From the NCBI RefSeq assembly GCF_019207085.1, contig NZ_JAATOM010000030.1, forward strand, positions 1 through 63,598: DNA of 63,598 bases. Reading direction: 5' to 3'. The notes under the pieces are model-generated. The model made no database searches, was not told the DNA's origin, and saw only the letters and a list, made by a program, of their open reading frames with translations. A program made the translations under genes and the position numbers. This document shows positions 46,071 through 54,296 of the stretch, piece after piece. This DNA comes from Variovorax sp. dw_308 (GTDB lineage Bacteria; Pseudomonadota; Gammaproteobacteria; Burkholderiales; Burkholderiaceae_C). Positions within the stretch are counted from its first letter, which is position 1. Each line of letters starts with the position of its first letter.

Positions 46071-47288
46071 ATGTTGCTCAAGATGTCCTTCTCCAACTTC
46101 GGCAGCTTCGTCGAGCAGACGGACCTGTCCCTGCGCCTGACGCGTCGCGACGCGGTCCTCGGCTGGGACCGTACGACGAAGTCTGGACAACGCGTCAGCA
46201 CAGCGATGGCCGCGCTAGGTGCTAACGGTTCCGGCAAGACCACCATGCTGAACGTCGGCGCCTTCCTGGCGCGGTTCATCCGCGACTCCTTCGAAGCCAA
46301 GCCAGACACGCGCCTGCCGTTCGTCAACCACCTGTCGCATGCCAAAGAGCCCTCGCGCTTCGAACTCGTGACGGAGGACTCAGAAGGCACGCAGTGGGAC
46401 TACAACCTGGTCTGCACCACCACGCGGGTGATCAGCGAATCGCTCAAGCGCCGCCCGCTCGAAGGCAACAGGCGCGCGGTGTTCACGCGCGAGTGGAATG
46501 AGAAGACCAGCGCCTACGTGATCACGCAGCCCGGCGTCGAAGGCCTTCCCCTCAGCGAGGCGAAGAAGGTACGCGGCAACTCGTCATTCATCAGTTGGGC
46601 GCGCCAGTACGGCGTCGAGGTCGCACCAGGCCTTCTTGAGGGCCGCGCAGTCACCAACCTGTTGCGCAACAGGACTCGCGCAACTGGCGAATTTGCCTCA
46701 CTCGTCGAGGCCTCGAACCAGTTCCAAGCGGCACCCTCGACCTTGCAGAGCGCGAGAGACCTGCTGTTGCGTCTGGACCTTGGCTTGAGCGATCTGCAGC
46801 TCCAGGCGCTGAGCCCATTGCCGACGGCAGCGAAGGTCGCGGGCGGCAGCCCGGCCGAGGAGCCGCAGTCTTACTTCCCGTATGGTGAGCACGCCTCGGC
46901 GGGCAACGTCTTCCTGCTGCCGTTCTCGATGGAGTCGGCGGGCACACGGTCGGCCTTTGTGCTACTGCGCTTCCTGCTGGAGGCGCTGGAGACGGGCGCG
47001 CCGGCCTTCATCGACGAGTTCGATGCGACACTTCACCCTCACATGCTGGAGCCGCTGCTGCGCCTGTTCAGCGACGAGGCGACGAACCCGCTCGGCGCGC
47101 AACTCATCTTCACCGTGCAGAGCCCCGAGGTCCTGGCGCTCCTCAAGCCACCGCAGGTGACCTTCGTCGAGAAGATCGATTGCGTGAGCAGTGCTTATCG
47201 CGGCGACGAGATCGGCGGCCTGCGCGCCACAGACAACATGCACGGCAAGTACATGGCCGGCGCTCTCGGCGCGGTGCCCCAGCTGTAG
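46071..47288 (+). CDS. RloA-like AAA ATPase (ABC/SMC-type, probable phage defence)
   Basis: A 405-residue ATPase of the AAA_15/AAA_21 type. Walker A is GANGSGKT at 50-57, an ABC-like signature is MESAGTRSAF near 290, and Walker B is PAFIDEFDATLHPHML near 318. The D-loop and the following strand QLIFTVQSPEVLALL are conserved, but the usual switch histidine (THSPELL type) is Gln here. An insertion of about 200 residues separates the halves. It is coupled to a RloB-like TOPRIM gene (TAGTG overlap). Such pairs occur in defence islands; PARIS (AriA/AriB) and OLD systems have a similar design. The function here is inferred. ATG 46083 is an alternative start. Confidence 0.82.
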   Translation: MLLKMSFSNFGSFVEQTDLSLRLTRRDAVLGWDRTTKSGQRVSTAMAALGANGSGKTTMLNVGAFLARFIRDSFEAKPDTRLPFVNHLSHAKEPSRFELVTEDSEGTQWDYNLVCTTTRVISESLKRRPLEGNRRAVFTREWNEKTSAYVITQPGVEGLPLSEAKKVRGNSSFISWARQYGVEVAPGLLEGRAVTNLLRNRTRATGEFASLVEASNQFQAAPSTLQSARDLLLRLDLGLSDLQLQALSPLPTAAKVAGGSPAEEPQSYFPYGEHASAGNVFLLPFSMESAGTRSAFVLLRFLLEALETGAPAFIDEFDATLHPHMLEPLLRLFSDEATNPLGAQLIFTVQSPEVLALLKPPQVTFVEKIDCVSSAYRGDEIGGLRATDNMHGKYMAGALGAVPQL

Positions 47289-47821
47289 TGGCAGCGTCGA
47301 AGCAAGCCAAGCCCAGGCGCTGGGCCTCGAACGCCGTGCTCGCGGTCGGCGAAGGGCAGGCCGAGTACATCTTCATGCGACACGTCAAGGCGCTGTATCT
47401 CCCGCGCGCCTGCGGCACAACTGCCACCATCAAAGCGGCCACCGGCAAAGGAGCCGCCCGGGTCGTTGCCTACACAGCGTCGATCAGCAAGCTCGCCACC
47501 CACAACCGCGTCATCGCGCTTCTGGACACCGACACCGCCTGGACCGCCGCGGTCCGGGCACAGGCAAAGGCGGCCGGCATCATCGTGATCGAGGCGACGC
47601 CTTGCCTGGAAGCCGTGCTGCTGCACATCTCAGGCAACTCGGGAGAGCGAACGACGGCGCAGCACAAGGGCGAATTCAAGAAGGCCTTCGGCATGGAAGC
47701 ACACGATGAGCGCATGCTGCGCGACGTCTATCCGAAGGGCTTCGACAAGGCCGCGCTCGAAGCGGCAAAGAGCAAAGTGCCCGCGCTTCTTGCACTCCTC
47801 GCGGCATTGACCGGAGCCTGA
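47288..47821 (+). CDS. RloB-like TOPRIM-fold protein
   Basis: A 177-residue protein starting at GTG 47288, which overlaps the TAG of the ATPase gene. RloB-family marks are AVGEGQAEYIFMRHV (acidic residue of the first TOPRIM motif), VIALLDTDTAW (D-x-D motif) and EATPCLEAVLLHISG, matching the family's N-P-C-F-E-x-W-L-L-L-H motif. A TOPRIM fold suggests a metal-dependent nuclease or toxin controlled by the ATPase partner. Whether it cuts tRNA, DNA or nothing cannot be read from sequence. The N-terminus is Lys/Arg-rich. Confidence 0.78.
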   Translation: MAASKQAKPRRWASNAVLAVGEGQAEYIFMRHVKALYLPRACGTTATIKAATGKGAARVVAYTASISKLATHNRVIALLDTDTAWTAAVRAQAKAAGIIVIEATPCLEAVLLHISGNSGERTTAQHKGEFKKAFGMEAHDERMLRDVYPKGFDKAALEAAKSKVPALLALLAALTGA

Positions 47822-47849
47822 CTACCGCGCCGATGCCACGCCCTGCGCC

Positions 47850-47975
47850 CAGCGGCTCTTCCAATGCGGCGAGGTAGCTCGCCGCGACCGCGGGGTCGTT
47901 CCGGACCAGCAGCACGCCCTCCGAGTTCGAGCGCGCCGCTGCCTGGCTGTAGTTGAACGAGGGCCCCATCCCCTC
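47850..47975 (-). pseudogene. Remnant of a phospholipase D-like nuclease
   Basis: On the minus strand this translates as GPSFNYSQAAARSNSEGVLL followed by VRNDPAVAASYLAALEE. It resembles the C-terminal end of PLD-family (Nuc-type) proteins, where S-F-N-x-S, A-x-x-x-N-x-E and a following strand are conserved. The catalytic HxKx4D region and the rest of the gene are missing and no start is credible. A decayed fragment in the island. Confidence 0.5.
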
Positions 47976-48062
47976 CGGCGGTCGAGGCACCGAGTGCGAC
48001 GGGCACGCGCCCGGCGGTGATGGCGCGTGCGGACCGCTTCGGACCTATGCCTATATTCGCCG

Positions 48063-48191
48063 ATGGACTTCACCGGCTTCCTTCTCTGGAAAGCGATCGC
48101 GCTGGTAGTGATCGCGTTCGTCGGCAACTTCCTTCACACGCTGATCACTGGCCGGTCGATAGAAGAGGCGCGGCGCGAACGCCGAGACTGA
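48063..48191 (+). CDS. Small membrane protein (42 aa), unknown
   Basis: A short ORF, MDFTGFLLWKAIALVVIAFVG..., with one hydrophobic span (about 5-25) and a basic/acidic tail RSIEEARRERRD. There is no Shine-Dalgarno. A TATATT 12 nt before the ATG could be a -10 giving a leaderless or very short-leader transcript. It lies directly before the integrase remnant. Small holin-like ORFs are common in integrated elements; no function can be assigned. Confidence 0.45.
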   Translation: MDFTGFLLWKAIALVVIAFVGNFLHTLITGRSIEEARRERRD

Positions 48192-48372
48192 ATGAAGCAC
48201 GTGAATTTGCACGACCTGCGCCATTCCTGCGTCTCGATCCCGATCGCCAGCAGGGGCGGCCTCTACACCCGTCAGCACGATCCTCGGGCACGCGGCAGTG
48301 ACCACGACGCAGCGCTACGCTCACATGCAGGTTGAACAGCAGCGCGTTGCGTTGGACAAGGCTTTCGCATGA
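48190..48372 (+). pseudogene. C-terminal remnant of a tyrosine recombinase/integrase (frameshifted)
   Basis: The catalytic C-terminus of a phage-type integrase is readable in two frames. First comes VNLHDLRHSCVS, containing the H-x-x-R box. Then, after one extra C near 48268-48270, VSTILGHAAVTTTQRYAHM with the second catalytic His and the Tyr nucleophile, ending VALDKAFA and a stop at 48370-48372. The N-terminal and core-binding parts are absent. It ends 62 bp from the 3' end of tRNA-Val, the usual target for such enzymes, so the island probably arrived through it and is now fixed. Confidence 0.78.
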
Positions 48373-48434
48373 TTTTGCACAGCGGATTACACAGGGCAGA
48401 CGCCGAATCGATCTGCTAAACGCTGTTTCTCGAA

Positions 48435-48509
48435 TGGTGGGCGGTGGAGGTTTCGAACCTCCGACCCCAGCAGTGTGAATGCTGTGCTCTACCCCTGAGC
48501 TAACCGCCC
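48435..48509 (-). tRNA. tRNA-Val (anticodon CAC)
   Basis: All arms fold: acceptor GGGCGGT/ACCGCCC, D-arm GCTC/GAGC, anticodon stem CAGCA/TGCTG with loop TTCACAC (anticodon CAC), T-arm GGAGG/CCTCC with loop TTCGAAA, and an encoded CCA end. It reads GUG valine codons. The 3' end faces the 45.7-48.4 kb island and the integrase remnant, so it is the likely attachment site. Confidence 0.97.
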
Positions 48510-48556
48510 TGATCGGAACCTGTGCAACCGCTTGGGTTGTTGGCACCGTCAGTATT

Positions 48557-48578
48557 GCTTCGCACGTTCATGCGAAGC
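48557..48578 (-). terminator. Hairpin after dnaQ
   Basis: A perfect 8-bp stem (GCTTCGCA/TGCGAAGC) with a 6-nt loop lies 6 bp past the dnaQ stop. There is no T tract on either strand, so intrinsic termination is uncertain. It could also be an RNA-processing or stability structure between dnaQ and tRNA-Val. Confidence 0.4.
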
Positions 48579-48584
48579 CTCAGA

Positions 48585-49304
48585 TTATGCCACAGAATTT
48601 TCAGCGTTCTGGCGAAACAGCGTGCGGCCGTTGCTGGCCTTGTCTAGTTGAAGCAACGCGGCCTCGTGTGCAGCGAGTTCCTGTTCGCCCGCCATCAACA
48701 CCGGCAGAGTGAACTGGCGCAGGTCGATGGCGACGACCGTGCCGATCTCGGGTTCGTCCTGACCCACGTCGATCAGCAGCGCGTCCTGGCCGCGCGTGAG
48801 GTTGATGTAGACGTCGGCGAGCAACTGCGCGTCGAGCTTCGCACCGTGGAAGGTGCGGTTGGAGCGGTCGACACCGTAGCGGTCGCACAGCGCGTCGAGC
48901 GAGTTGCGCTTGCCGGGATACAGCTGCTTGGCCATGGCCAGCGTGTCGGTGACTTCGCCGACGAAGGTGTGCAACGGCGGCAGGCCGGCGAGTTCGAGTT
49001 CCTTGTTGAGGAAGCCGACGTCGAAAGCCGCGTTGTGAATGATCAACTCCGCGCCGCGCAGGTATTCGACGACATCGTTCGCAAGAATGCCGAACTTGGG
49101 CTTGTCGCGCAGGAAGTCCGTCGTCAGGCCGTGCACCTTGAGGGCGTCCTCATGGCTGTCGCGCTCGGGATTGAAGTAGAGATGGAGGTCATTGCCGGTG
49201 AGCTTGCGCGCGTACAACTCCACGCAGCCCAGTTCGATCACGCGGTCGCCGTTCTCCGCGGACAGGCCCGTCGTTTCGGTGTCTAGGACGATCTGGCGAC
49301 TCAC
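48585..49304 (-). CDS. dnaQ: DNA polymerase III epsilon subunit (3'-5' proofreading exonuclease)
   Basis: A 239-residue DnaQ-type exonuclease. ExoI is VLDTETTGL, ExoII HNAAFDVGFLNKEL and ExoIII epsilon HGAKLDAQLLADVY, giving the DEDDh active site. The C-terminal region (about 190-239) would bind the alpha subunit. It proofreads replication errors within the polymerase III core. It lies between tRNA-Val and the isc cluster. Confidence 0.96.
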   Translation of the reverse strand: MSRQIVLDTETTGLSAENGDRVIELGCVELYARKLTGNDLHLYFNPERDSHEDALKVHGLTTDFLRDKPKFGILANDVVEYLRGAELIIHNAAFDVGFLNKELELAGLPPLHTFVGEVTDTLAMAKQLYPGKRNSLDALCDRYGVDRSNRTFHGAKLDAQLLADVYINLTRGQDALLIDVGQDEPEIGTVVAIDLRQFTLPVLMAGEQELAAHEAALLQLDKASNGRTLFRQNAENSVA

Positions 49305-49377
49305 AGGCCTCTCCCGACTTGGCGCCGTGTGTCCTGGCCGCGCTCCCAGGGGCTGCGCGCTTGCTCGGCTGCGCTCA

Positions 49378-49716
49378 TCAGTGATTTTCCTTGGCGTGGT
49401 TGATCGAATACTTCGGGATCTCGACGGTCACGTCCTGCTGCGCGAGGATGGCCTGGCAACTCAGGCGCGATTGGGGTTCAAGCCCCCAGGCGCGGTCGAG
49501 CAGGTCTTCCTCGGCTTCATCGGCTTCGTTCAGGGAGTTGAGGCCCTGGCGCACGATCACGTGGCAGGTGGTGCAGGCGCAGCTCATGTCGCAGGCATGC
49601 TCGATGTTGATCTTGTGGTCGAGCAAAGCCTCGCAGATCGAGGTGCCGGCGGGTGCGCTGATTTCGGCGCCTTGCGGACAGTACTCGGCGTGGGGAAGGA
49701 TCTTGATCGTGGGCAT
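49378..49716 (-). CDS. fdx: ISC-type [2Fe-2S] ferredoxin
   Basis: A 112-residue adrenodoxin-like ferredoxin with the cluster motif CDMSCACTTCHVIV and the fourth Cys in SRLSCQAIL. It donates electrons during Fe-S cluster assembly and ends the isc-hsc operon. The start MPTIKILPHAEYCPQGA is typical. It begins 9 bp after hscA. Confidence 0.96.
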   Translation of the reverse strand: MPTIKILPHAEYCPQGAEISAPAGTSICEALLDHKINIEHACDMSCACTTCHVIVRQGLNSLNEADEAEEDLLDRAWGLEPQSRLSCQAILAQQDVTVEIPKYSINHAKENH

Positions 49717-49725
49717 TCGTTTTTT

Positions 49726-51582
49726 CTAGAGAGACTCGAGCTTGCGGCCCGACAGGGCGCGTGCGATGCCCTGGTTCATGCGCTGTGCGGCGAAGGCTTC
49801 GGTGCCGTCCGCGAGCGCCTTGGTGGCGGCTTCGACGACTGCGGCCTCATCGGCACCGCGTGCGTCGCGCAGCGCGTTCATCAGCGCTTCGATGGCGGCG
49901 CGTTCATCGGCATCGAGCAGGTCGCCGTCGGCATCGAGCGCGCTTTGCGTGGCCAGCAGCATGCGATCCGCATCGACGCGGGCCTCGACGAGGGCACGCG
50001 CCTGCATGTCGGCGGCGGCGGTCGAGAAACTCTCCTGCAGCATCGTGGCGATCTGGTCGTCCGACAGGCCGTACGAGGGCTTGACCGTGACATGCGCTTC
50101 CACGCCGCTGCCCTGCTCCTTCGCGCCAACGCTGAGCAGGCCATCGGCATCGACGGTGAAGGTCACGCGGATGCGCGCGGCGCCAGCGGCCATCGGCGGG
50201 ATGCCGCGCAGTTCGAAGCGTGCGAGGCTGCGGCAGTCGGCGACCAGGTCGCGTTCGCCTTGCACGACGTGCAGGGCCAGCGCGGTCTGGCCGTCCTGGT
50301 AGGTGGTGAAGTCCTGCGCCATCGCGGTCGGGATGGTCTGGTTGCGCGGCACGATGCGCTCGACCAGGCCGCCCATGGTCTCGATGCCGAGGGACAGCGG
50401 GATGACGTCGAGCAGCAGCAGGTCGCCGGAGCCGCCGTTGCCCGCCAGCTGGTTCGCCTGGATCGCCGCGCCGAGCGCCACGACTTCATCCGGATTGAGG
50501 TTCGTGAGCGGCTCGCGACCGAAGAACGTGGCCATGGCGCGGCGGACCTGCGGCATGCGGGTGGCGCCGCCGACCAGCACGACGCCCTGGAGGTCGTCCG
50601 GCTTGAGCTTCGCGTCGCGCAAGGTCTTGCGCACGGCCGCAACGGTGCGGTCCGTGAGCGGCCGGGTTGCCGCGTCGAACTGATCGCGCGTCAGGCGCTG
50701 GTTGATGGTCCCGACCGACAAGCCCGCATGAAAGTTGACCGACTCGCCGGCAGTCAACGCCTCCTTGGCCGCACGTGCCGCGATCAGCAAGGCTGCCTTG
50801 TCGGCGCCGCTTTCGACCGTCAGGCCGGCCTGGGCCAGCACGTGATCGGCCAGCGCGTGGTCGTAGTCGTCGCCACCGAGTGCGGAGTCGCCGCCGGTGG
50901 CAATCACTTCGAACACGCCTTGGGTGAGCCGCAGGATCGATATGTCGAAGGTGCCGCCGCCGAGGTCGTACACCGCGTAGGCGCCTTCGCTGGCGTTGTC
51001 CAGGCCATAGGCGATCGCGGCGGCGGTCGGCTCGCTGATGAGGCGCAGCACGTTGAGGCCGGCCAGTTCGGCCGCATCCTTGGTGGCCTGCCGCTGGCCC
51101 TCGTCGAAATAGGCCGGCACGGTGATGACGGCGCCGTAGAGCTCGTCGTCGAAGCTGTCCTCGGCGCGATAGCGCAAGGTGGCGAGGATCTCGGCGCTGA
51201 TTTCGACCGGCGACTTCACGCCGGCGATGGTGTCGAGCTTGACCATGCCGCCTTCGTCCACCAGGGTGTACGACATGGCATGGCGGTTGGCGATGTCCGC
51301 CATGCCGCGGCCCATCAGGCGCTTGGCGGAGGTGATCGTGTTGCCGGGGTCGTCGGTGCGAGCGGCCAGTGCGTCGTAGCCAATCTGGCGACGCTCGCGA
51401 TCGAGGTAGCGCACCGCCGAAGGCAGCAGCACGCGCCCCTCGGTATCAGGAAGGCACTCGGCCACGCCGTTGCGGATCGCGGCAACGAGCGAGTGCGTCG
51501 TGCCCAGGTCGATCCCGACCGCGATGCGTCGTTGATGCGGGTCAGGCGCCTGGCCCGGTTCTGAAATCTGGAGTAGTGCCAT
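49726..51582 (-). CDS. hscA: Fe-S assembly chaperone HscA (Hsp70 family)
   Basis: A 618-residue specialised Hsp70 that, with HscB, drives cluster release from IscU. ATPase motifs are GIDLGTTHSLVA, DLGGGTFDIS and VLVGGATRMP, followed by the substrate domain. ATG 51582 has a GGGAGG Shine-Dalgarno; a TTG one codon earlier is not needed. It follows hscB and precedes fdx. Confidence 0.97.
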   Translation of the reverse strand: MALLQISEPGQAPDPHQRRIAVGIDLGTTHSLVAAIRNGVAECLPDTEGRVLLPSAVRYLDRERRQIGYDALAARTDDPGNTITSAKRLMGRGMADIANRHAMSYTLVDEGGMVKLDTIAGVKSPVEISAEILATLRYRAEDSFDDELYGAVITVPAYFDEGQRQATKDAAELAGLNVLRLISEPTAAAIAYGLDNASEGAYAVYDLGGGTFDISILRLTQGVFEVIATGGDSALGGDDYDHALADHVLAQAGLTVESGADKAALLIAARAAKEALTAGESVNFHAGLSVGTINQRLTRDQFDAATRPLTDRTVAAVRKTLRDAKLKPDDLQGVVLVGGATRMPQVRRAMATFFGREPLTNLNPDEVVALGAAIQANQLAGNGGSGDLLLLDVIPLSLGIETMGGLVERIVPRNQTIPTAMAQDFTTYQDGQTALALHVVQGERDLVADCRSLARFELRGIPPMAAGAARIRVTFTVDADGLLSVGAKEQGSGVEAHVTVKPSYGLSDDQIATMLQESFSTAAADMQARALVEARVDADRMLLATQSALDADGDLLDADERAAIEALMNALRDARGADEAAVVEAATKALADGTEAFAAQRMNQGIARALSGRKLESL

Positions 51583-51645
51583 CAAGCCTCCCGCCTGCGA
51601 GGCAGCAAATGCATGAAGTAGTGAGCGTGGGGGCGGTACATGCGT

Positions 51646-52164
51646 CTATTGTCCCCACTGTGCCGACTTGGCATCGATGTCTTCGGCGAAGCGCTCAATG
51701 AACATGAGGGCTCTGACCTGCCCGGCCGCGCCCGGGTAGTCGACGTTTTCATCGATGAGCCAATCGAGCGAGGACAGCGCGCGCACGCGGCTCGCGTCCA
51801 CCTCGCCGCGTAGCCTGTCGGCGCCGGCTTCGTCATGGACCTCGTCGAGTTCCTCGCGCCATTCCATCTGCTGCATCAGGAAGTCAGCGGGCATGGCGGT
51901 GTTGTTCTCGGCATCGATCGGCGACCCGTTCAGCGCGCACAGGTAGCTCGCACGCTTGATCGGGTCCTTGAGCCGCTGGTAGGCCTCGTTGATGCGCACC
52001 GACCACTGCATCGCCACGCGTTGCGCGGCGGCGCCCTGGGCCGCGAATCGATCGGGGTGCGCCTCGCGCTGGAGTTCCTTCCAGCGCGCGTCCAGCCTGG
52101 CACGGTCCTGCGCGAACGTGGCGGGCACGTCGAACAGCTGGAAATCGGTGTCGTTGAGTTGCAT
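51646..52164 (-). CDS. hscB: Fe-S assembly co-chaperone HscB (J-domain)
   Basis: A 172-residue protein with an N-terminal J-domain, including the HPD motif in REAHPDRFAAQG, and a C-terminal IscU-binding helical bundle (EWREELDEVHDE). It stimulates HscA ATPase and delivers IscU. ATG 52164 (MQLNDTDFQLFDVP) is the family start. It sits between iscA and hscA. Confidence 0.96.
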   Translation of the reverse strand: MQLNDTDFQLFDVPATFAQDRARLDARWKELQREAHPDRFAAQGAAAQRVAMQWSVRINEAYQRLKDPIKRASYLCALNGSPIDAENNTAMPADFLMQQMEWREELDEVHDEAGADRLRGEVDASRVRALSSLDWLIDENVDYPGAAGQVRALMFIERFAEDIDAKSAQWGQ

Positions 52165-52224
52165 GGCAATAAAAAGCCGCCAGCACATGACATGTTGGCG
52201 GCTCGAGGCTCCGGGAGCCGTGAT

Positions 52225-52548
52225 TCAGATCCGGAAACTCTCTCCGCAGCCGCAACGGTCGCGCTCGTTCGGGTTCAGGAACTTGAAGCCTTCGTTCAAT
52301 CCTTCGCGCACGAAATCGAGTTGCGTCCCGTCGATGTAGGCCAGGCTCTTGGGGTCGACCAGGACCTTCACGCCGCGGTCCTCGAAAACGACATCCTCGG
52401 GCGCCAACTCGTCCACGTACTCGAGCTTGTAGGCCAGGCCCGAGCAGCCGGTGGTCTTGACGCCCAGCCGCACACCCACGCCCTTGCCCCGTTTACCGAG
52501 ATAGCGGGTGACATGACGCGCGGCTGCTTCAGTGAGCGTAACGGCCAT
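52225..52548 (-). CDS. iscA: Iron-sulfur cluster assembly protein IscA
   Basis: A 107-residue A-type carrier with the three conserved cysteines in TTGCSGLAYKLEY and the C-terminal CGCGESF. It carries iron or [4Fe-4S] intermediates to apo-proteins. Its ATG lies 1 bp after the iscU stop, indicating coupled translation. Confidence 0.96.
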   Translation of the reverse strand: MAVTLTEAAARHVTRYLGKRGKGVGVRLGVKTTGCSGLAYKLEYVDELAPEDVVFEDRGVKVLVDPKSLAYIDGTQLDFVREGLNEGFKFLNPNERDRCGCGESFRI

Positions 52549-52549
52549 T

Positions 52550-52963
52550 TCAGTGCGTCGCTTCCGTCGCGGCGACGGCCGCGCCGTGTTTCGCCTTGTA
52601 GTCGTTCACGGCTGCCTTGATCGCGTCTTCCGCGAGGATCGAGCAGTGGATCTTGACCGGCGGCAGCGCCAGTTCCTCGGCGATCTGCGCGTTCTTGAGC
52701 GCAGCAGCCTGGTCGAGCGTCTTGCCCTTGACCCATTCGGTCACGAGCGAGGACGAGGCGATGGCCGAGCCGCAGCCGTAGGTCTTGAAGCGGGCGTCTT
52801 CGATCACGCCGGTTTCCGGGTTGACCTTGATCTGCAGCTTCATGACGTCGCCGCAAGCCGGCGCGCCGACCATGCCGGTGCCTACCGTGTCGTCGCCCTT
52901 TTCGAAGGAGCCGACGTTGCGGGGATTCTCATAGTGGTCGATGACCTTGGATGAATATGCCAT
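52550..52963 (-). CDS. iscU: Fe-S cluster scaffold protein IscU
   Basis: A 137-residue scaffold with cysteines in GAPACGDVMK, TYGCGSAIASSS and VKIHCSIL, and the LPPVK motif recognised by HscA. The nascent [2Fe-2S] cluster is built on it using sulfur from IscS. It is about 40 bp downstream of iscS. Confidence 0.98.
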   Translation of the reverse strand: MAYSSKVIDHYENPRNVGSFEKGDDTVGTGMVGAPACGDVMKLQIKVNPETGVIEDARFKTYGCGSAIASSSLVTEWVKGKTLDQAAALKNAQIAEELALPPVKIHCSILAEDAIKAAVNDYKAKHGAAVAATEATH

Positions 52964-53004
52964 GGGGTTACCTCTTTTGATTCTGCGGGTTCAGTGCATC
53001 GCGA

Positions 53005-54225
53005 TCAATGCGCTGCCCATTGAATGGTGCTGATGTCGATGCCGTCCTTGAACATCTCCCACAAGGGGCTGAGTTCGCGCAGCTTCGCCACGTTGTGCTT
53101 GATGGTGGAGATCGCGTAGTCGATCTCTTCCTCGGTCGTGAAGCGGCCGATGGTCATGCGCAGGCTGCTATGGGCCAGTTCGTCGCTGCGGCCGAGTGCG
53201 CGCAGCACATAGCTGGGCTCCAGGCTGGCCGAGGTGCAAGCCGAGCCCGACGACACCGCCAGGCCCTTGATGCCCATGATCAGCGACTCGCCTTCGACAT
53301 AGTTGAAGCTGATGTTCAGGTTGTGCGGCACGCGGCGCTCGAGATCGCCATTGATGAACACCTGCTCGATGTCCTTCAGGCCGTCGAGCAGGCGCTTCTG
53401 CAGCGCGGCCGCCTTGGCGATGTCCTCGTCCATCTCGAGCTTGGCGATGCGGAAGGCTTCGCCCATGCCGACGATCTGGTGCGTGGGCAAGGTGCCCGAA
53501 CGCATGCCGCGCTCGTGGCCGCCGCCGTGCATCTGCGCTTCGAGCCGCACGCGCGGCTTGCGGCGTACGTACAGGGCGCCGATGCCCTTGGGGCCGTAGG
53601 TCTTGTGCGAGGCCAGGCTCATCAGGTCGATTGGCAGCTTGGCCATGTCGATGTGGACCTTGCCGGTGGCTTGCGCCGCGTCGACGTGGAAGATCACGCC
53701 CTTTTCGCGGCAAGCATTGCCCAGCGCGACCACATCCTGGATCACGCCGATCTCGTTGTTCACGAACATGACGCTGGCGAGGATGGTGTCGGGGCGGATC
53801 GCCGCCTTGAACTTGTCCAGGTCGAGCAGGCCGTTGTCCTCGACGTCGAGATAGGTCACCTCGAAGCCCTGGCGCTCCAGCTCGCGCATGGTGTCGAGCA
53901 CGGCCTTGTGCTCGGTCTTCACCGTGATCAGGTGCTTGCCCTTGCCCTTGTAGAAGTGCGCGGCGCCCTTGAGCGCCAGGTTGTTCGACTCGGTGGCGCC
54001 GGATGTCCAGACGATCTCGCGCGGGTCGGCGCCGATCAGGTCGGCGACATCGCCGCGGGCCTTCTCGACGGCCTCTTCCGCCTCCCAGCCCCACGCATGG
54101 CTGCGGGATGCCGGATTGCCGAAGTGCTCGCGCAGCCAGGGGATCATCGCGTCGACGACGCGCGGGTCCACCGGCGTGGTGGCGCCGTAATCAAGGTAGA
54201 TCGGGAAATGAGGAGTGACGTCCAT
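53005..54225 (-). CDS. iscS: Cysteine desulfurase IscS
   Basis: A 406-residue PLP enzyme that removes sulfur from cysteine for Fe-S clusters and tRNA thiolation. The PLP lysine is in SLASHKTYGPKG and the active-site Cys in SSGSACTSASLEPS. ATG 54225 (MDVTPHFPIYLDYGATTPVD) is the family start. A 71-bp gap separates it from iscR. Confidence 0.98.
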   Translation of the reverse strand: MDVTPHFPIYLDYGATTPVDPRVVDAMIPWLREHFGNPASRSHAWGWEAEEAVEKARGDVADLIGADPREIVWTSGATESNNLALKGAAHFYKGKGKHLITVKTEHKAVLDTMRELERQGFEVTYLDVEDNGLLDLDKFKAAIRPDTILASVMFVNNEIGVIQDVVALGNACREKGVIFHVDAAQATGKVHIDMAKLPIDLMSLASHKTYGPKGIGALYVRRKPRVRLEAQMHGGGHERGMRSGTLPTHQIVGMGEAFRIAKLEMDEDIAKAAALQKRLLDGLKDIEQVFINGDLERRVPHNLNISFNYVEGESLIMGIKGLAVSSGSACTSASLEPSYVLRALGRSDELAHSSLRMTIGRFTTEEEIDYAISTIKHNVAKLRELSPLWEMFKDGIDISTIQWAAH

Positions 54226-54296
54226 GGCTGGCTCGGGCTGGCGAAGGATGGGGTTGATGATGTCGTCAGGGACAGCGCCCGCAGGCGCCGGCCCGG

